From Terebella lapidaria (Eukaryota > Annelida > Polychaeta > Terebellida > Terebellidae): a stretch of DNA of 64,000 nt. The notes beneath the pieces are model-generated. The model was not told where the DNA came from, did no database searches, and saw nothing but the letters and a program-made list of their open reading frames with translations. A program made the translations under genes and the position numbers. How positions within the stretch are numbered: the stretch's first letter is position 1; the number at the start of each line of letters is the position of its first letter. Where the stretch lies: the NCBI GenBank assembly GCA_949152475.1, contig OX424570.1, positions 8,606,181 through 8,670,180 of the forward strand, in the 5' to 3' direction. Of the stretch, positions 1 through 11,765 are shown piece after piece.

Positions 1-192
1 CGAAATTGTACACCGGATTCTCTCTGTTTTAACCGGCTGCATCGCCCCAGAGCACATCAGGTGCTTAACTTGTCCGGCTAGTGACTGAAAAATAGTGGAA
101 GTATGCTGCAATGTGGTAATAAATGTAAGTACAAGGCATTCATATTCCTTGTTGAAAATGACGGCTTTAAAAAAACTTCAGTTGAGGAGAGA

Positions 193-290
193 GAACGAAA
201 AATTGTGGATTCTTGGATTTGAATACTCGAGGCAGCCGAGAAATCTGAGAATCCACACTTTTTCGTTTCGCGGCCTCGAGTATTCAATTT
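193..290. repeat. Interleaved inverted repeats
   Basis: Two pairs of inverted arms alternate in the order A-B-A'-B'. A (about 193-213) is complementary to 249-267 with few mismatches, and B (GAATACTCGAGGC, 221-233) is exactly complementary to 273-285. The rest of 1-670 shows no gene or repeat that I recognise. It could be the head of an unclassified palindromic repeat; function unknown. Confidence 0.55.
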
Positions 291-670
291 TTTCATTTGT
301 GCTAATCGTGTGCGAATTGAGCAGTTGCAATTTGCAAGAAGTGATTTTGACGTTCAGTGCTTATTTGCATGATTCGTAACTACACCAAGAGAAATGACCG
401 TCGTTCTAATCGAAGCATGACCGTCATCAGCCGTCCGTTCTGCGGCCTCCAATTGGCTGATTAAATATTAAGTCATCCGTCGTGGCATGGACCGTCAGGT
501 AAACGTAAGATCACTAATGCGACCACGGTGACTATTGCGACCATGGTTCATGAAACGAAGGTGCCCATGATGTTGATGTAGTATTTGGGATAGCATAGTA
601 TTTCCACTATAAAGCCATAATCTTAGATGATACCGCCACACTTGATGTTTTCAGATTAAAATTAGTTTTT

Positions 671-1840
671 TTAGCTTACCGGTCCTATGGTCCGATAAGC
701 TATTGTCGTCAGGTTGCGTCCGGCGTCCGTCTGTCGGCGTCAGCGTTGTCAAACGCTGGGAAAAATCTGTTCGATGAATATTGCTGTAATTCACAAAATA
801 TGTTCTATGGGCCCATATCTCCGGACCATTTTTTTTCGTCGATTGAATCGTTTTTCCAAATTGGCGGCCATTTTTGTCGAAAAAATGGCCAATTTTGGAT
901 TTTGGCGGCCATTTTCTCAAAAACTGTTCGATCAGATTTGAGATTTTTGTTTCAAAAGATTCCCCTGATATACCTTTGTGCTGTGTATAAGTTTCGTTGC
1001 CCTTGAATCGTCGGTCTGCGTGTGGCACCCATTTTGACTTTTTCGATCGGTCCCAGATAGAACTGTCCCATGTTAAATTAGCCTATGCTTTATAATGGGG
1101 ACGAATTTCTCCTGATATCTCACTTAAAATTGGGATTAGACATAAGGAATCAATTGTGCACATATAGGAAATTATATATGCCGATTATCCTTGTGACCTT
1201 GAATTTGATCTTCGACCTAATTTGCAAGGTCACAGCACAAAACGGCTAATATCTCGCTTATTATCGACTTTACAGCTTAGGAATCATTTGTCAGCATATA
1301 GGAAATGATATACATGTACTCTGAATAGTATCGTGACCTTGAATTTGACCTTTGACCTCATTTTCAAGGTCACAGGACAAAATGGCTAATGTCTCGCTTA
1401 TTATCGACTTTACAGCTTAGGAATCAATTGTGAACATATAGGGAATGATGTATGCCGAATATTTCGATGACTTTGAACCTGACACTTGACCTCGTTTTCA
1501 AGGTCAGAGCACAAAATCGCTAATATCTTGCTTATTATCGACTTGACATTTTAGGCATCAAAATGAGGACATATAGGAAATTATATATGCCGAGTTTTCT
1601 TGTGAGCCTAAATTTGACCTTTGACCTCAATAAACTGAAACCGATACAAAAGCAAAGGATATCTTTGACAGCACTAGTCCGTTCCATTCTAGTTTCATAT
1701 AATTGTATATTAGGCTCTAACACGATCGACTTACGTAGAGCAAGATTTAGGCGTGAATGATGTGCAATTATTCTCATGACTTCATGACATTGCTTTCACC
1801 TTACATATAACTGAAACATATATCTTGGGTCCGGTAACCG
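671..1840 (+). repeat. Interspersed repeat family M, copy 1
   Basis: It opens with a module around TTACCGGTCCTATGGTCCGA and a run of GTCCGTCTGTC-type words, continues with GGCGGCCATTTT motifs, then a tandem array (1119-1640), and ends with GTCCGGTAACC at about 1829. The opening, the array and the GGTAACC end recur at other M copies in this window (6160-7360, 9150-9872, 10590-11765), so this is a dispersed family. No long ORF is present. A non-autonomous DNA element is the likeliest class; the exact ends are not certain. Confidence 0.6.
1119..1640. repeat. ~135-bp tandem repeat array (M copy 1)
   Basis: About four diverged copies of a ~135-bp unit. Each unit has an AATCAATTGTGAACATATAGG-like start, a TGACCTTGAATTTGACC segment, a TCAAGGTCA half site, then AAAATGGCTAATATCTCGC. 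Perfect TGACCTTTGACCT words (a DR1 arrangement of the AGGTCA half site) lie at 1346-1358 and 1615-1627. The same unit forms longer arrays at about 6420-7330 and 10850-11700. Confidence 0.75.
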
Positions 1841-2160
1841 CAGAGCCCTACGGCTCTATTTTTAAGTTATCAGACCTTTGGCATGATACCCTGTTGGCAT
1901 GGCGTTGTGTCCGTCGTCCGTCTGTAATATTCTTATTTCTGAAATTTGCCATCGAATCTTCCCCCCCCCCCCCCCCCAAAATCTTTGAAGTTAACAGTCG
2001 AATCTTTTTGAATTTTTGAACAAAAATACGCCCCATTTTCAATATTCGAACGTCTTCTCCTCCTGGAAGACCTTATGGAATCTTCCCAAAATCTTGTATA
2101 TTGATACGATGGGATAGTGATACGATGGGACATATACGATGGGACATCTCGAAACAAACT
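1841..2160 (+). repeat. Partial M-family fragment with poly-C tract
   Basis: The segment starts with a second M-like opening (CCGTCGTCCGTCTG near 1910) directly after copy 1, then a poly-C run near 1962-1977 and the M-typical CGAATCTTTTTGAA word. A short ATACGATGGGA repeat occurs near 2105-2150. No coding signal is seen. Confidence 0.45.
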
Positions 2161-2306
2161 TCATAATATCCTACCAAAGTCAGGTCTACATGACGCGAAA
2201 GTCGTGATTTTAACAAAATTTTTCAAAGAACCTTGTATTTTGCTTGATACACAAAGTCGTTATTTTCGTGCTTTTGGCGTTGATTGATATCTGTATTTCC
2301 AGGATT

Positions 2307-3455
2307 ATGGACACCACTGAGCGAGATCGACTCGTTGATGCATCATCTTGCGAAGATGTAGATTCCAGAGAAGACTCCTCGTCTGAGAGCCTTAATGAGA
2401 CGAAGCGGAAGCTCATGGGATTTCTTCTGGCCCTTGCTGTTGTGGGATTAACTGCCGCCGCGATCGTAGCAGTTCAATTGCTCAACGGAACCGTTCCACA
2501 ATCGGAACTTAACGGCCTGAGGTTCTGTGGGACTTTGATTGCATGTGCCATGTTCGCAATGTGCTCTCGGCGATGTGACGTCACAGTGGGCAACGAAACA
2601 CGTGGGTGGCTTTTGTTAGCAACCCTGGTCAACACACTGTCCAATTACGCCATGTATGGACAAGTTGACTTCTTACCAGTTGGAACAGCAAGTGGAGTAT
2701 ACTTATCTCTAACAGTGATACTGAACAATGTGGTGTCAATCGTTGTTCACAAATCCCTACGTAGCAATGAAATTGTGGCGTCGACTCTGTGCATCATAGG
2801 CGTATTATTAACCTCCCAGCCGAAAGCATTGTTCCACCACCTTAGACCAAGCATCTTACATGTGAACCTCACCTTCAGCACACCTTGCTTAGATAACCAA
2901 TATACGCCATATGTGGGTTTGTCCACGACTGTCAACCAATCAAATGCCTCATTTTCCTCGCCAGGTGCCGATCCAACTTCAACACACAAACCACTAACTG
3001 GATATATTTTATGTGTGGTACAAGCGGTGACGGATGTTACTCTTACTAACGTCATTCGTTACAGAATGCCTGAAGTGGACATACTGTCTATGTCATTTTG
3101 GATGGGTGTAGTGGGCGTCGTTACGTCATTCACGGTGATGAGCTTCATGGAAACTCCAGCTTTCCCACGCGCGCCATTTTGTATAGGTTTAGTCGCTGTG
3201 CACATGCTGTTTTCAGGTACAGGGTCCTTCGTGTACGCTCGGAGTGCTCAGCTGATATCGCCCGTGTGGCTTTGTCTGTTTGAACTTCTGAGGATTCCTT
3301 TGTTGTTCACCCTACAGTATACTTTATTGACGGGCCTCTATCCTGGATACGGTAACGTGACAGAAATCGTGGGAGTGGTGATTTTACTTGTGGGTAATGT
3401 CATCATTCCGGCCACTGAGCTTGTCAAATGGCGCGATAAGAGTCCATGCTCCTAA
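2307..3455 (+). CDS. Multipass membrane transporter, DMT superfamily (SLC35G/EamA-like)
   Basis: A single uninterrupted reading frame of 382 residues from ATG 2307. It has a polar acidic N-terminus (about 50 residues) and then roughly ten hydrophobic segments. Near residue 130 a PVGTASGVYLSL segment and later the VSIVVHKSL...IIGVLLTSQP stretch resemble the end of the first EamA repeat. A glycosylatable loop (NLT, NQS, NAS) separates two five-helix halves, as in drug/metabolite transporters. The family moves small metabolites across plasma or organelle membranes; the substrate cannot be read from sequence. The frame stays open upstream to 2244, but CTGTATTTCCAG just before GATTATGG looks like a splice acceptor, so I prefer 2307 with a 5' UTR intron. 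An intact intronless gene between repeats may be a retrocopy or a member of an intronless lineage. An SLC35 member outside subfamily G is possible. Confidence 0.85.
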   Translation: MDTTERDRLVDASSCEDVDSREDSSSESLNETKRKLMGFLLALAVVGLTAAAIVAVQLLNGTVPQSELNGLRFCGTLIACAMFAMCSRRCDVTVGNETRGWLLLATLVNTLSNYAMYGQVDFLPVGTASGVYLSLTVILNNVVSIVVHKSLRSNEIVASTLCIIGVLLTSQPKALFHHLRPSILHVNLTFSTPCLDNQYTPYVGLSTTVNQSNASFSSPGADPTSTHKPLTGYILCVVQAVTDVTLTNVIRYRMPEVDILSMSFWMGVVGVVTSFTVMSFMETPAFPRAPFCIGLVAVHMLFSGTGSFVYARSAQLISPVWLCLFELLRIPLLFTLQYTLLTGLYPGYGNVTEIVGVVILLVGNVIIPATELVKWRDKSPCS

Positions 3456-3675
3456 TTGGCATATATTATTAGATGTATTATGTGATATGTTTCGGTTTAC
3501 ATACTGCATACTCAGTCGCACAGGGAATACGTGCTTCTGGATGAATAAGTACCCATCGTTAGGCTATGTTGTTAAATATTATTATATTCTCTATCTTGCG
3601 TAAATGGTTCGGCTGAGAATAATTCAAAATGAATTGCACTGACTAATGTGTTATTCTCTTGTGATAATGTTTCAG

Positions 3676-3681
3676 AATAAA
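3676..3681 (+). promoter_or_regulatory. Candidate polyadenylation signal
   Basis: AATAAA lies 221 bases after the transporter stop codon, in an AT-rich 3' region without other features. The spacing suits a short 3' UTR. Confidence 0.4.
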
Positions 3682-3740
3682 AACTTCGTGTGATTTTCGT
3701 TAAGTGACAAACCTCATGACAAACCCAATCCTGATTTCTT

Positions 3741-5610
3741 GAGTTTACCAGATCTAAAGGCCGATGACATAGTGCATAGCGTTGCGCCGTTGCATACACC
3801 GTCTTCCGTCGTCGTCTACATTTCCATCTTGAGAGTTCATGGTCAAAAACTTGTGAAGTTTTAAACAACAATATTTGGGAATATTTCAAGGGAGGTGGGG
3901 GGGGGTACATTCTAATGCTTTAATTTTCATATCTTTCAAAACGGTGGTCGTTCTTTTTTTCGACAAAAAACCGCCCATTTTTTGACTATCGATTTTGCAA
4001 ATACCTTCTCCTTATGATACCACGTGATGGAACCTTCTGAAACTTTGTATGAAAACAGTATGGGATAGTGTTCACAAACTGTTTTTTTTTATGAAAAATT
4101 TGAGTTCACTTCACGATTTTTGTTGTCGTTAGTTTCCTTGACTTCGATGCTTTCATAATGGAGGAAATTCCAAAAAATGGAATCACATGTAGTCTTTTCA
4201 TTGGTGGTTTAGAATTTGACATTGGATGAACTTGACTGGTCATCACTAAGCTGACATCAAGCTTCAAATTGGCAAAGGGACTTCTGGAAACAAAACAAAT
4301 AAAAATGTATCCTAATGATGAAAGCCATATATGGTGCATTTTAGGAGCTTGACATTTTTGGAGCTAGAGCCTTATTTTTTATTGGGAACATACAGAAAGG
4401 CATATAAGCGAAATCTTTTGATGTTCTTAATTTGAATGTGGAATAATCGGTTTTTGGTTTTCTGGTTGAAAGTTATCGATAGCTGTTCCCAGAGCAGCTG
4501 TACAGTGCAAAAGTTCTAATGCGCATAAGAATTTGTCTAAATTTGATAAAATCGGATTTTAAAAATAGTTTCGCACGGAACAGTTCCCATGCAGTGATGC
4601 AACATCAACAGAAATAGCTGAAAATATCGAAAAATACACGGCCGCATCACTTGAAACACGTATATTTATGGTATATTATAGTGATGGAACCGCAAATATT
4701 CAGTTTGATTCTTCTGTGTTGCAAATAACGAGGTTATAGGGAAATTCATGACTTTGTTCATGTTGCCGCAGATGTAAACAATTCGTTCACATCACGTGTT
4801 TTCACAGGATGTTCAAACTCCACTGCAGGGTCATGCGGACGTATTTTGGGGGTTGTAATGGTGCTATATCATCTAATATATGCCGTACAATTGATTGATA
4901 ATGAATTTCGGAAACTGATTATTCCACTTTGAATCGGACACACAGTCGCTTTAGATGCTCAAAATCAAGGTTTTGTCCACCACGAAGTATAATATGTTCT
5001 TTGGATTCAAATCAATTGAAAGGCGAGTCTATATTTGTTTATGGTCATACGGATCATTTTCTGGTGATCTGGAACTTGAACTAAGTTGACATTGACCACT
5101 CAAACTCTTGGGGCTTAGGTTTAGGTTCATTGTGTACATCGTGGAAATCATAATTATACGTTATATATATATCATGCAATAACCTTGGTGTCCATCACAA
5201 AATGTGTTAGGTGATTTTCCAGTCAAACTTCTAGGAGATAAAGTTTAGGTTCTTAGTATGCGCATATGGGAATACGAATGCGAGGCATCTTTTGATAACT
5301 TGAACTTGACTCAGGATGACTTTGAGTACATCAACTCTTTATATGAGGAATATGCTTCTGTTGGTAACACAGTTCTTGAGTTGTCTTTTATATTTTCCAC
5401 GAGATAAACCCTGTCTGAGAGCTAAAGTACCTTAGAACTTCGCGGCAATCTGTACGTATTTCCGGTTAACATTCCTGACCCTCGGGATATTTCTTTCACA
5501 AAAATAAGAAGCTGTGCAACATCAGGTCTAATTTGACCACGATGTAGTTTGTTAAATATTCCCCAGATTCAGTCGATATACCACACCTTTGGGTCGGTAA
5601 CCTAAAAATA
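3741..5610. repeat. Possible diverged M-family element, otherwise unannotated
   Basis: An M-like opening (TTACCAGATCTAAAGGCCGATGACA followed by CGTCTTCCGTCGTCGTC) lies at 3745-3815. A reversed M-like end (CACCTTTGGGTCGGTAACC) lies at 5584-5604, so the pair could bound one ~1.9-kb element. The interior shows no gene, array or recognisable protein remnant. Boundaries are weak. Confidence 0.3.
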
Positions 5611-5689
5611 CATGTAAGCTTTCTGAAGAAGCAACGATATGAAACATTAAATGTTGAAAATTGGTCCTTCTGCCACACTACCCTTGTCG

Positions 5690-5875
5690 GATCATTTCCA
5701 TGCTTCTCTCTCTCTATCTCTCTCTTCAATCTGCCCTCGCTTCATTCAAACATCTGTGACACAGGCACTCATGTAATGTTACCATGACTGCATTATATAT
5801 GATTTAGGTCGGTGTTTCATCGTTGCTCTCCCAACATTTATAATTGGATCACTGCACCCAGGCGAGATGATTTAA
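5690..5875 (+). repeat. Block P of the long tandem segmental repeat (isolated copy)
   Basis: A CT-rich start (CTCTCTCTCTATCTCTCTC), then CTGTGACACAGGCACTCATG, a central ACCATGACTGCATTATATAT and AACATTTATAATTGGATCAC. The same block in the same orientation occurs at 13060-13220, 36890-37065 and 55640-55850. It is probably the tail of a further repeat unit whose remainder is not recognisable. Sequence 5876-6159 shows nothing further. Confidence 0.6.
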
Positions 5876-6159
5876 GGCAAAATTTACGAAATAAGGTGGA
5901 ACCCAGTGGAATTTATTCTTGGGAGTAGCTCATCAGAGATACATTGTTGTTATGTCTGATGTCTGTCAGAAACACATGTTCACATATGCTAGTCTGAGAA
6001 CAGAAATAACTGTAAATAACTGAACATTGTTGTACAGACCTTCTTGAATACGTTTCCATTTTACATGTAAATGCACTTGAAGTGTCATGGATAACAAATT
6101 GATTATTCATTGAGGTGCTTATCAAGAGCTTTGTGCACTTTTCGTGTAATAATCGTTTA

Positions 6160-7360
6160 GACATGCATTTTGACGGCCATTTTGACAAAAAATGGACAAT
6201 TCCGGAATTTGATGGTATTTTCATCAAAATCTCTTCAGTAACCTTTTTTTATTGATGCATAAGACTCCTTATGTACAACTGTGACGTGTACAAGTCCTGT
6301 TGCCCTTGAAACTCTCGAAGTGGGCCATTTCTTGGCCCAAACATGGCCCAACTGGGACTTTCCCATGTTAAATTCTCCCTGACACCTGACACCTCACTTA
6401 ATATTGAGATTAAGGAATAATAATCAATTGTGAACATATAGGTAATGATATTTGTTGAATATTCTCTTGACCTTGAATTTGACCGTTTACCTAATTTTCA
6501 TGGTCATATGACAAACTGGCTAACATCTTGCTTCTTATCGACTTTATAGCTTGGGAATCACTTGTGGACAGAAGAATTGTCAAAGTCAGAGCACAAAATT
6601 GCTAATATCTCGCATTTTATCTACTTTATAGCTTGAAAATAAATTGAGGACATTTAGGAAGTTACGTATGCCGAATATTTTCACGACCTTGAATTTGACC
6701 TTTGACTTCATTTTCAAGGCAAAAAATGGCTAATGCCTTGCTTATTATCAACTTTACAGCTTAATAATTAAGTGTGCACATATTATGATATATACTGACT
6801 ATTCTCAGGACCTTGATTTTTTATCTTATTTTCAAGGTCAGAGCCCAAAACGGCTAATATCTCGCATATTCTCGAGACTTTACAGCTTGAGAATCAATTG
6901 TGAACAAATAGGAAACGCTATATGCTGAAAATCGTCATGACCTTGAATTTGATCATTGACCTCATTTTTAAGGTCACAGGACAAAATGGCCAATATCACG
7001 TTTATTATCGACTTCACAAGTTGAGAATCACTTATGGACATACAGGAATGATGTATGCCGAATATTGTGACCTTTGACCTCATTTTCTTGGTCATGTGAC
7101 AGAATGGCTAATATACTGTTTATTATCGACTTTTACAATTGTGGACATACAGGAAACTATTATGCTGAATATTGTTGTGACCCCTAAATAATTACTAATA
7201 TCACTTTTATTGTTGGATTTACAGCTTAGCAATGAATTGTGGATGTATAGGAAATGATATATGCTAAATATTATCGTGACCTTGAATTCGACCAGTGACC
7301 TTCAAGGTCACGGGACAAAATGGATCATATCTATAATATCAACCAAATATTGTCTGGTAG
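6160..7360 (+). repeat. M-family copy 2 with tandem array
   Basis: It contains the M core GACGGCCATTTTGAC, the leader ending CCCATGTTAAATTCTCC, then about seven diverged ~135-bp units (6420-7330), and stops at an M-type end (GTCTGGTAGCC). One perfect TGACCTTTGACCT is at 7068-7080; other copies are mutated. The opening module is missing, so this copy looks 5'-truncated. Confidence 0.65.
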
Positions 7361-8829
7361 CCTATCCTAGCCTTTGGGCGAAAATTTGTTTTAGCATCCA
7401 AATATAGCGTTTAATAGCCATAAAATACAGCCGCCTCAGAGCGGCTGTAAACCAACATGCCTTTTTTTTTAGAAACGACTTTTTGGAACATCAAAACAAG
7501 TATGAAAATCACCGGGGGACACCATCTAACACATGTAGTTTGGCTCTAAGATAACTCACCTTACTGCATATACACACGGAATTTACCATTCTGAGTGCAG
7601 AATCGTTGTATCCAGAGTTTTTGAGACAAATGTGAAATGAAATAATTCAGTGGGTTTATAGTTTGCATACTGGAAAATGTAGCACAGTTTGTGGAGTATC
7701 TCGTGCGAATATTCATGTACGTATCGCTCGGCAATGTTTTTAGTTACCTATCACATGAGAATCAATGAACAGTTGCATTATCTGTGACATCATAAATATA
7801 TACGTGGACGTCACAACGTAGATAGTAAGTAGAGCAGCTGGTCTAAGACATACAGCTTGTTATAAGTAGATAAAATAATAATTGTGTCCTGAGCCAGCCA
7901 CCATACGCGTGTTCCACCAGAAATGCATCTTAGATCTGAGAATGTGATTGGAGTTCATTTTGGGAAATTGTGCATAGCTGGGAATATTATAGATTTCTTT
8001 AGTACACTGATCGATATCTATCAGGAATACCGAGGTTAAGGATTGATTGCATGTGATGGTCATGAACCTGGCAGTGACCAGCTGTCCATTCACTTAAAAT
8101 GTAAATATAGAGGTAACAAATTCATGAAGTTACACACTTCCAATCAACGTGAAACTTTGCCTTTCTGATTGTTAGCCATCAAGGATTACTAACCGAGACT
8201 CTGTTTCTTACTAAACAATGTTAAATTTGTTAAATTCATCGTTTTCATATGTCATTTCCCGACCTATTGCTCAGTCTACAAAATACACTCACAACAGGGC
8301 GAACGAAAGGATTATGCTGTGCAGCAAATAGCTAGTGAGGCCAGTAAAACTCACAGGTGATATGCACTCGGGCGCACCAGGTATGAAAGTTCAGCTCATT
8401 GTATTCATCTCACAGAAAGTATAGCCCTAGATATTCTCATTTTTTGACGACAACAGGGAATAAATATATGCAACAGCCAGTGCTTGTCAAGCAGAACACT
8501 CGAATCTTTGTTTTGGTGAAACGTATAATATGATTTATCTAATCATCAATTTGCACAGCTTTCGTGATATCATTTAGGAAACCATGTCTCAGTTCATCAT
8601 CCATGAGTATATGTGTGTGTGCTAGTCAAGTGTTAGGTCAGGGGATTGTATTGTTTTGGTGATTTTGTTACCTTTACTTTCACATTATAAGTCAATGGAA
8701 AAGTGCCTCAGTGCAGTCACCGGTAAGTTACGTGCAATCACACCTTAAATGGAAAATCAGATGTTTTGTTTCTTCCACGACCTACCTTGTTACCAAATCC
8801 TGATCACTTAATCCACAGCCAGAATCAGG
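7361..8829. other. No gene or repeat recognised
   Basis: AT-rich sequence with only short chance ORFs. A stretch at 7860-8000 (GTGTCCTGAGCCAGCCACC and following) distantly resembles block W of units B and C (27130 and 51930), so it may be an eroded piece of the tandem segmental repeat. Confidence 0.4.
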
Positions 8830-9149
8830 TCTAATACTGGATGAGCTCAAGTTCTGAAGTCAATATAAGTGGATGTCTGCTAAGAAAGGGATGACCTTGG
8901 ATGCACTCCGTCATGCACTGACCTCTTTCTATCAGAGAACTCCGTAAACGTCAATCACATTCCTCAAAGTTTTCGTGCTTGTTAACTGGCGCATGCTATG
9001 GCTTAACAGTAATAGTAATGATTTTTGTTTTATAGGACATAAGAATTTAATCCTACACAGGGTTGAAATGCGGATTGGATATATAGCCTCGAAATTACAT
9101 GTACTTCACTGACATATCTTGTGGCGTTGTCATCCAATGTCTACCAACA

Positions 9150-9872
9150 TTTTTAAGTTTACGATCGAATCTTTCTGAAAATTTGGGGGGAGATACTTGA
9201 GTCTCAAAGTCCTGAGATTTTAATTTCAAAACATTCCTCTCAAAGGCTAAGGAAGGTTGCCACAGAAATAAATAGTGTTACGCGACAATGTTTTCCTCCT
9301 CCTTCCATAATCAATGAATGTCAAATCCACCGTCACTACAAAAGTCACTATATGTGACTTCCCATCTGATTGTGCCAAAATTTAAGCTATTATCTTGAAG
9401 TGTTCTATGATTCAGCGAGGGGATAATTGGTCAAAAAGTATTTCAATGGCAAGAAAAAGTTTTTTATTTCTCTCTCCTGGAAATGGCTCAAAATGGAGAG
9501 TGACTTGGTTTGGGGAAAAACGTTTTTGCCCACCCTTCAAAAAATCAAAATGTATGTCACGCCCAAACCGGTGAATCAAAGGCAACAAAACTTATGCATG
9601 TCACAAAAATACATAAGCGGAATGTTTTGAAATAAGAATTTCAAAAAGTTTTTGAGAACATGGCCGTCAAAATTTAAAATTAGCTGTTTTTCGTTGAAAA
9701 GATGCCGCCGTTTTTAACAAAAAATGTGGAAATATACATCTTTCTAAACTTATCTTTGTGCCAAATTATAAATTTCAGAGATTCACCCGTTAACGTTAAA
9801 GATGAAATGTTGGCGGACGACGGACACAGTGACATGCCAGTAGATTATCGGACCATTGGTTTGGTAACCTAA
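9150..9872 (-). repeat. M-family copy 3, reversed, no array
   Basis: Read on the minus strand it starts TTAGGTTACCAAACCAATGG followed by CCGTCGTCCG, the M opening, and ends near the M word ACGATCGAATCTTTCTGAA at about 9163-9181. It lacks the tandem array. It sits inside unit 0. Confidence 0.5.
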
Positions 9873-10589
9873 AACGAATAACCAAATGTCCTTCCCCACT
9901 TATGTGTGCACTAAAAAATAGACAGGCTTTATATTGGAAAGGAAGCTATATATCAATTTCTCACTCGAGATCCACCTCTCAGTGTCGTCTGAGGTCAAGT
10001 TCAAGGTTACCATAAGAACCACCATGCCTTCCATCTCTATGCGTGAAATAAACAGTCATCGGAGCTTAAATTCTGAGAACTTGGATCGGTACCATGAGCA
10101 TGTGTCGAAAATGACAAATGGAGATGTCTGGTAAAAGAGTAATCAACGTGGGCAATGTTTTCTGGTCACTAGTATCATAAATGACTGTGCATTTTATCAA
10201 TATTGCAAAATTCGACAAAAAATGATGCATTATCTAGATTCCTACCACTTTTCTATTCTGACATTTTATGCAACTGCTCTCAGAAACTGAGAGTGCTTGT
10301 CGCATGTGATCGTGAGATCGATCATACTGAAGTATTTCTACAAGGACACTCCATCACCGACGTTTCACTTCAACTGATCGTACTTGCAGACACCCAAGAC
10401 TGGATAAATAAATCTCCGTTATGCAGAACGTGTGCTTGCATCACAAATTTATGCATATTTACAACTGAAGTGAGTGTGTGCGCGTGCCATTTAACACGCG
10501 AAGTCAGGTGGGTATTTAGTATATATACGTATGTGGTAGTAGGATGTTTTTTTCTCGACAATGCGCCCTCAAACTACACAAATTATACC

Positions 10590-11765
10590 TAAATTTGTCT
10601 ACATTTTTAACTTTAATGTATACCATCGAATCTTTCTGGAATTTTGCGCTAAAATGCCTAAAAATATTTCTAGAGGGGGTATTTTTTTCCTTATTGATGC
10701 ATATTACTCCTCATATGTACTCCTGTGACGTGTAAAAGTTTCGTTGCCCTTGAATCGCTCGAAGTCGGCCATTTTGGGCCCAAACTCGGCTCAATTGGGA
10801 CTTTCCCATGTTAAATTCTCCTATGCTTTATAATGGGACGCATTTTGCCTAATATCTCACTTAATATTGAGATTAGAGATTAGGAATCAATTGTGGACAT
10901 GTAGAAAATGATATATATTCATGACCTCGAATTTGACCTTTGACCTCATTTTCAAGGTCACAGGACAAAATCGCTAATATCTCGCTTCTCATTGACTTTA
11001 CAGCTTAGAAATCAATTATGAAGATATAGGAAATGATATATACAGATTACTCTCATGACTTTTAATTTGACCTTTGACCTAATTTTCAAGTACACAGGAC
11101 AAAATGATATCTCGCTTATTATCGACTTTACAACGTAGGAATCAATTGTGAACATATAGAAAATGATATATGCTGAATATTGCCATGACCTTGAATTGAC
11201 CTAATTTTCAAGGTCAGAGGACAAACTGGCTATTATCTTGCTTCTCTGTTGAATATATAGCTAGGGAACCAATTCTGGACATCTTGAATTTGACCTTGAC
11301 CTTATTCTCAAGGTCAGAGCACAAGATGGCTTATATCTCGCTCATGATCAACTCTACAGCTTAGGAATCCATAGTGAACATATAGAAAAATAATATATAC
11401 TGAATATTTTGGTGACCTTGAATTTGACCTTTGACCTCATTTTCAATGTCAGAGAACAAAATGGCTAATATTCCTCGCTTATTATCGACTTTACAGCTTA
11501 GGAAACAATTGCGAATATAGAGGAAATGATATATGCTGAACATTCTCATGACCTTGAAGTTGATATCTCATTTATTATCGACTTGTCGACTTTACAGCTT
11601 TGGAATCAATTGAGGACATACTAGAAATGATATGTTGAATAATCTCATGACCTTGAATTGACCATTGACTTTATTTTCAAGGTCATGAGGCAAAAGGCTA
11701 ATATCTAAACAATATTTTGTCCGGTAACCTTTCTTAGCCCTTGGGCTAATTTTCTCAATATACCT
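10590..11765 (+). repeat. M-family copy 4 with tandem array
   Basis: The M word CGAATCTTTCTGGAATTTTG (10628) leads to the conserved leader (CCCAAACTCGGCTCAATTGG) and about seven ~135-bp units to about 11700. It ends at GTCCGGTAACC (11731). Perfect TGACCTTTGACCT words lie at 10934-10946, 11068-11080 and 11425-11437. This is the best preserved array here. Confidence 0.65.

Noticed and set aside
651-1028. 125-codon minus-strand ORF
   Set aside because: It lies in M repeat leader sequence and is not kept in other M copies.
2244-2306. Earlier transporter start at 2244
   Set aside because: The extra 21 residues form an unrelated hydrophobic stretch and overlap a likely splice acceptor just before the ATG at 2307.
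10203-10592. 129-codon ORF as a gene
   Set aside because: It lies in block V; the matching segments in units A and B do not keep the frame.
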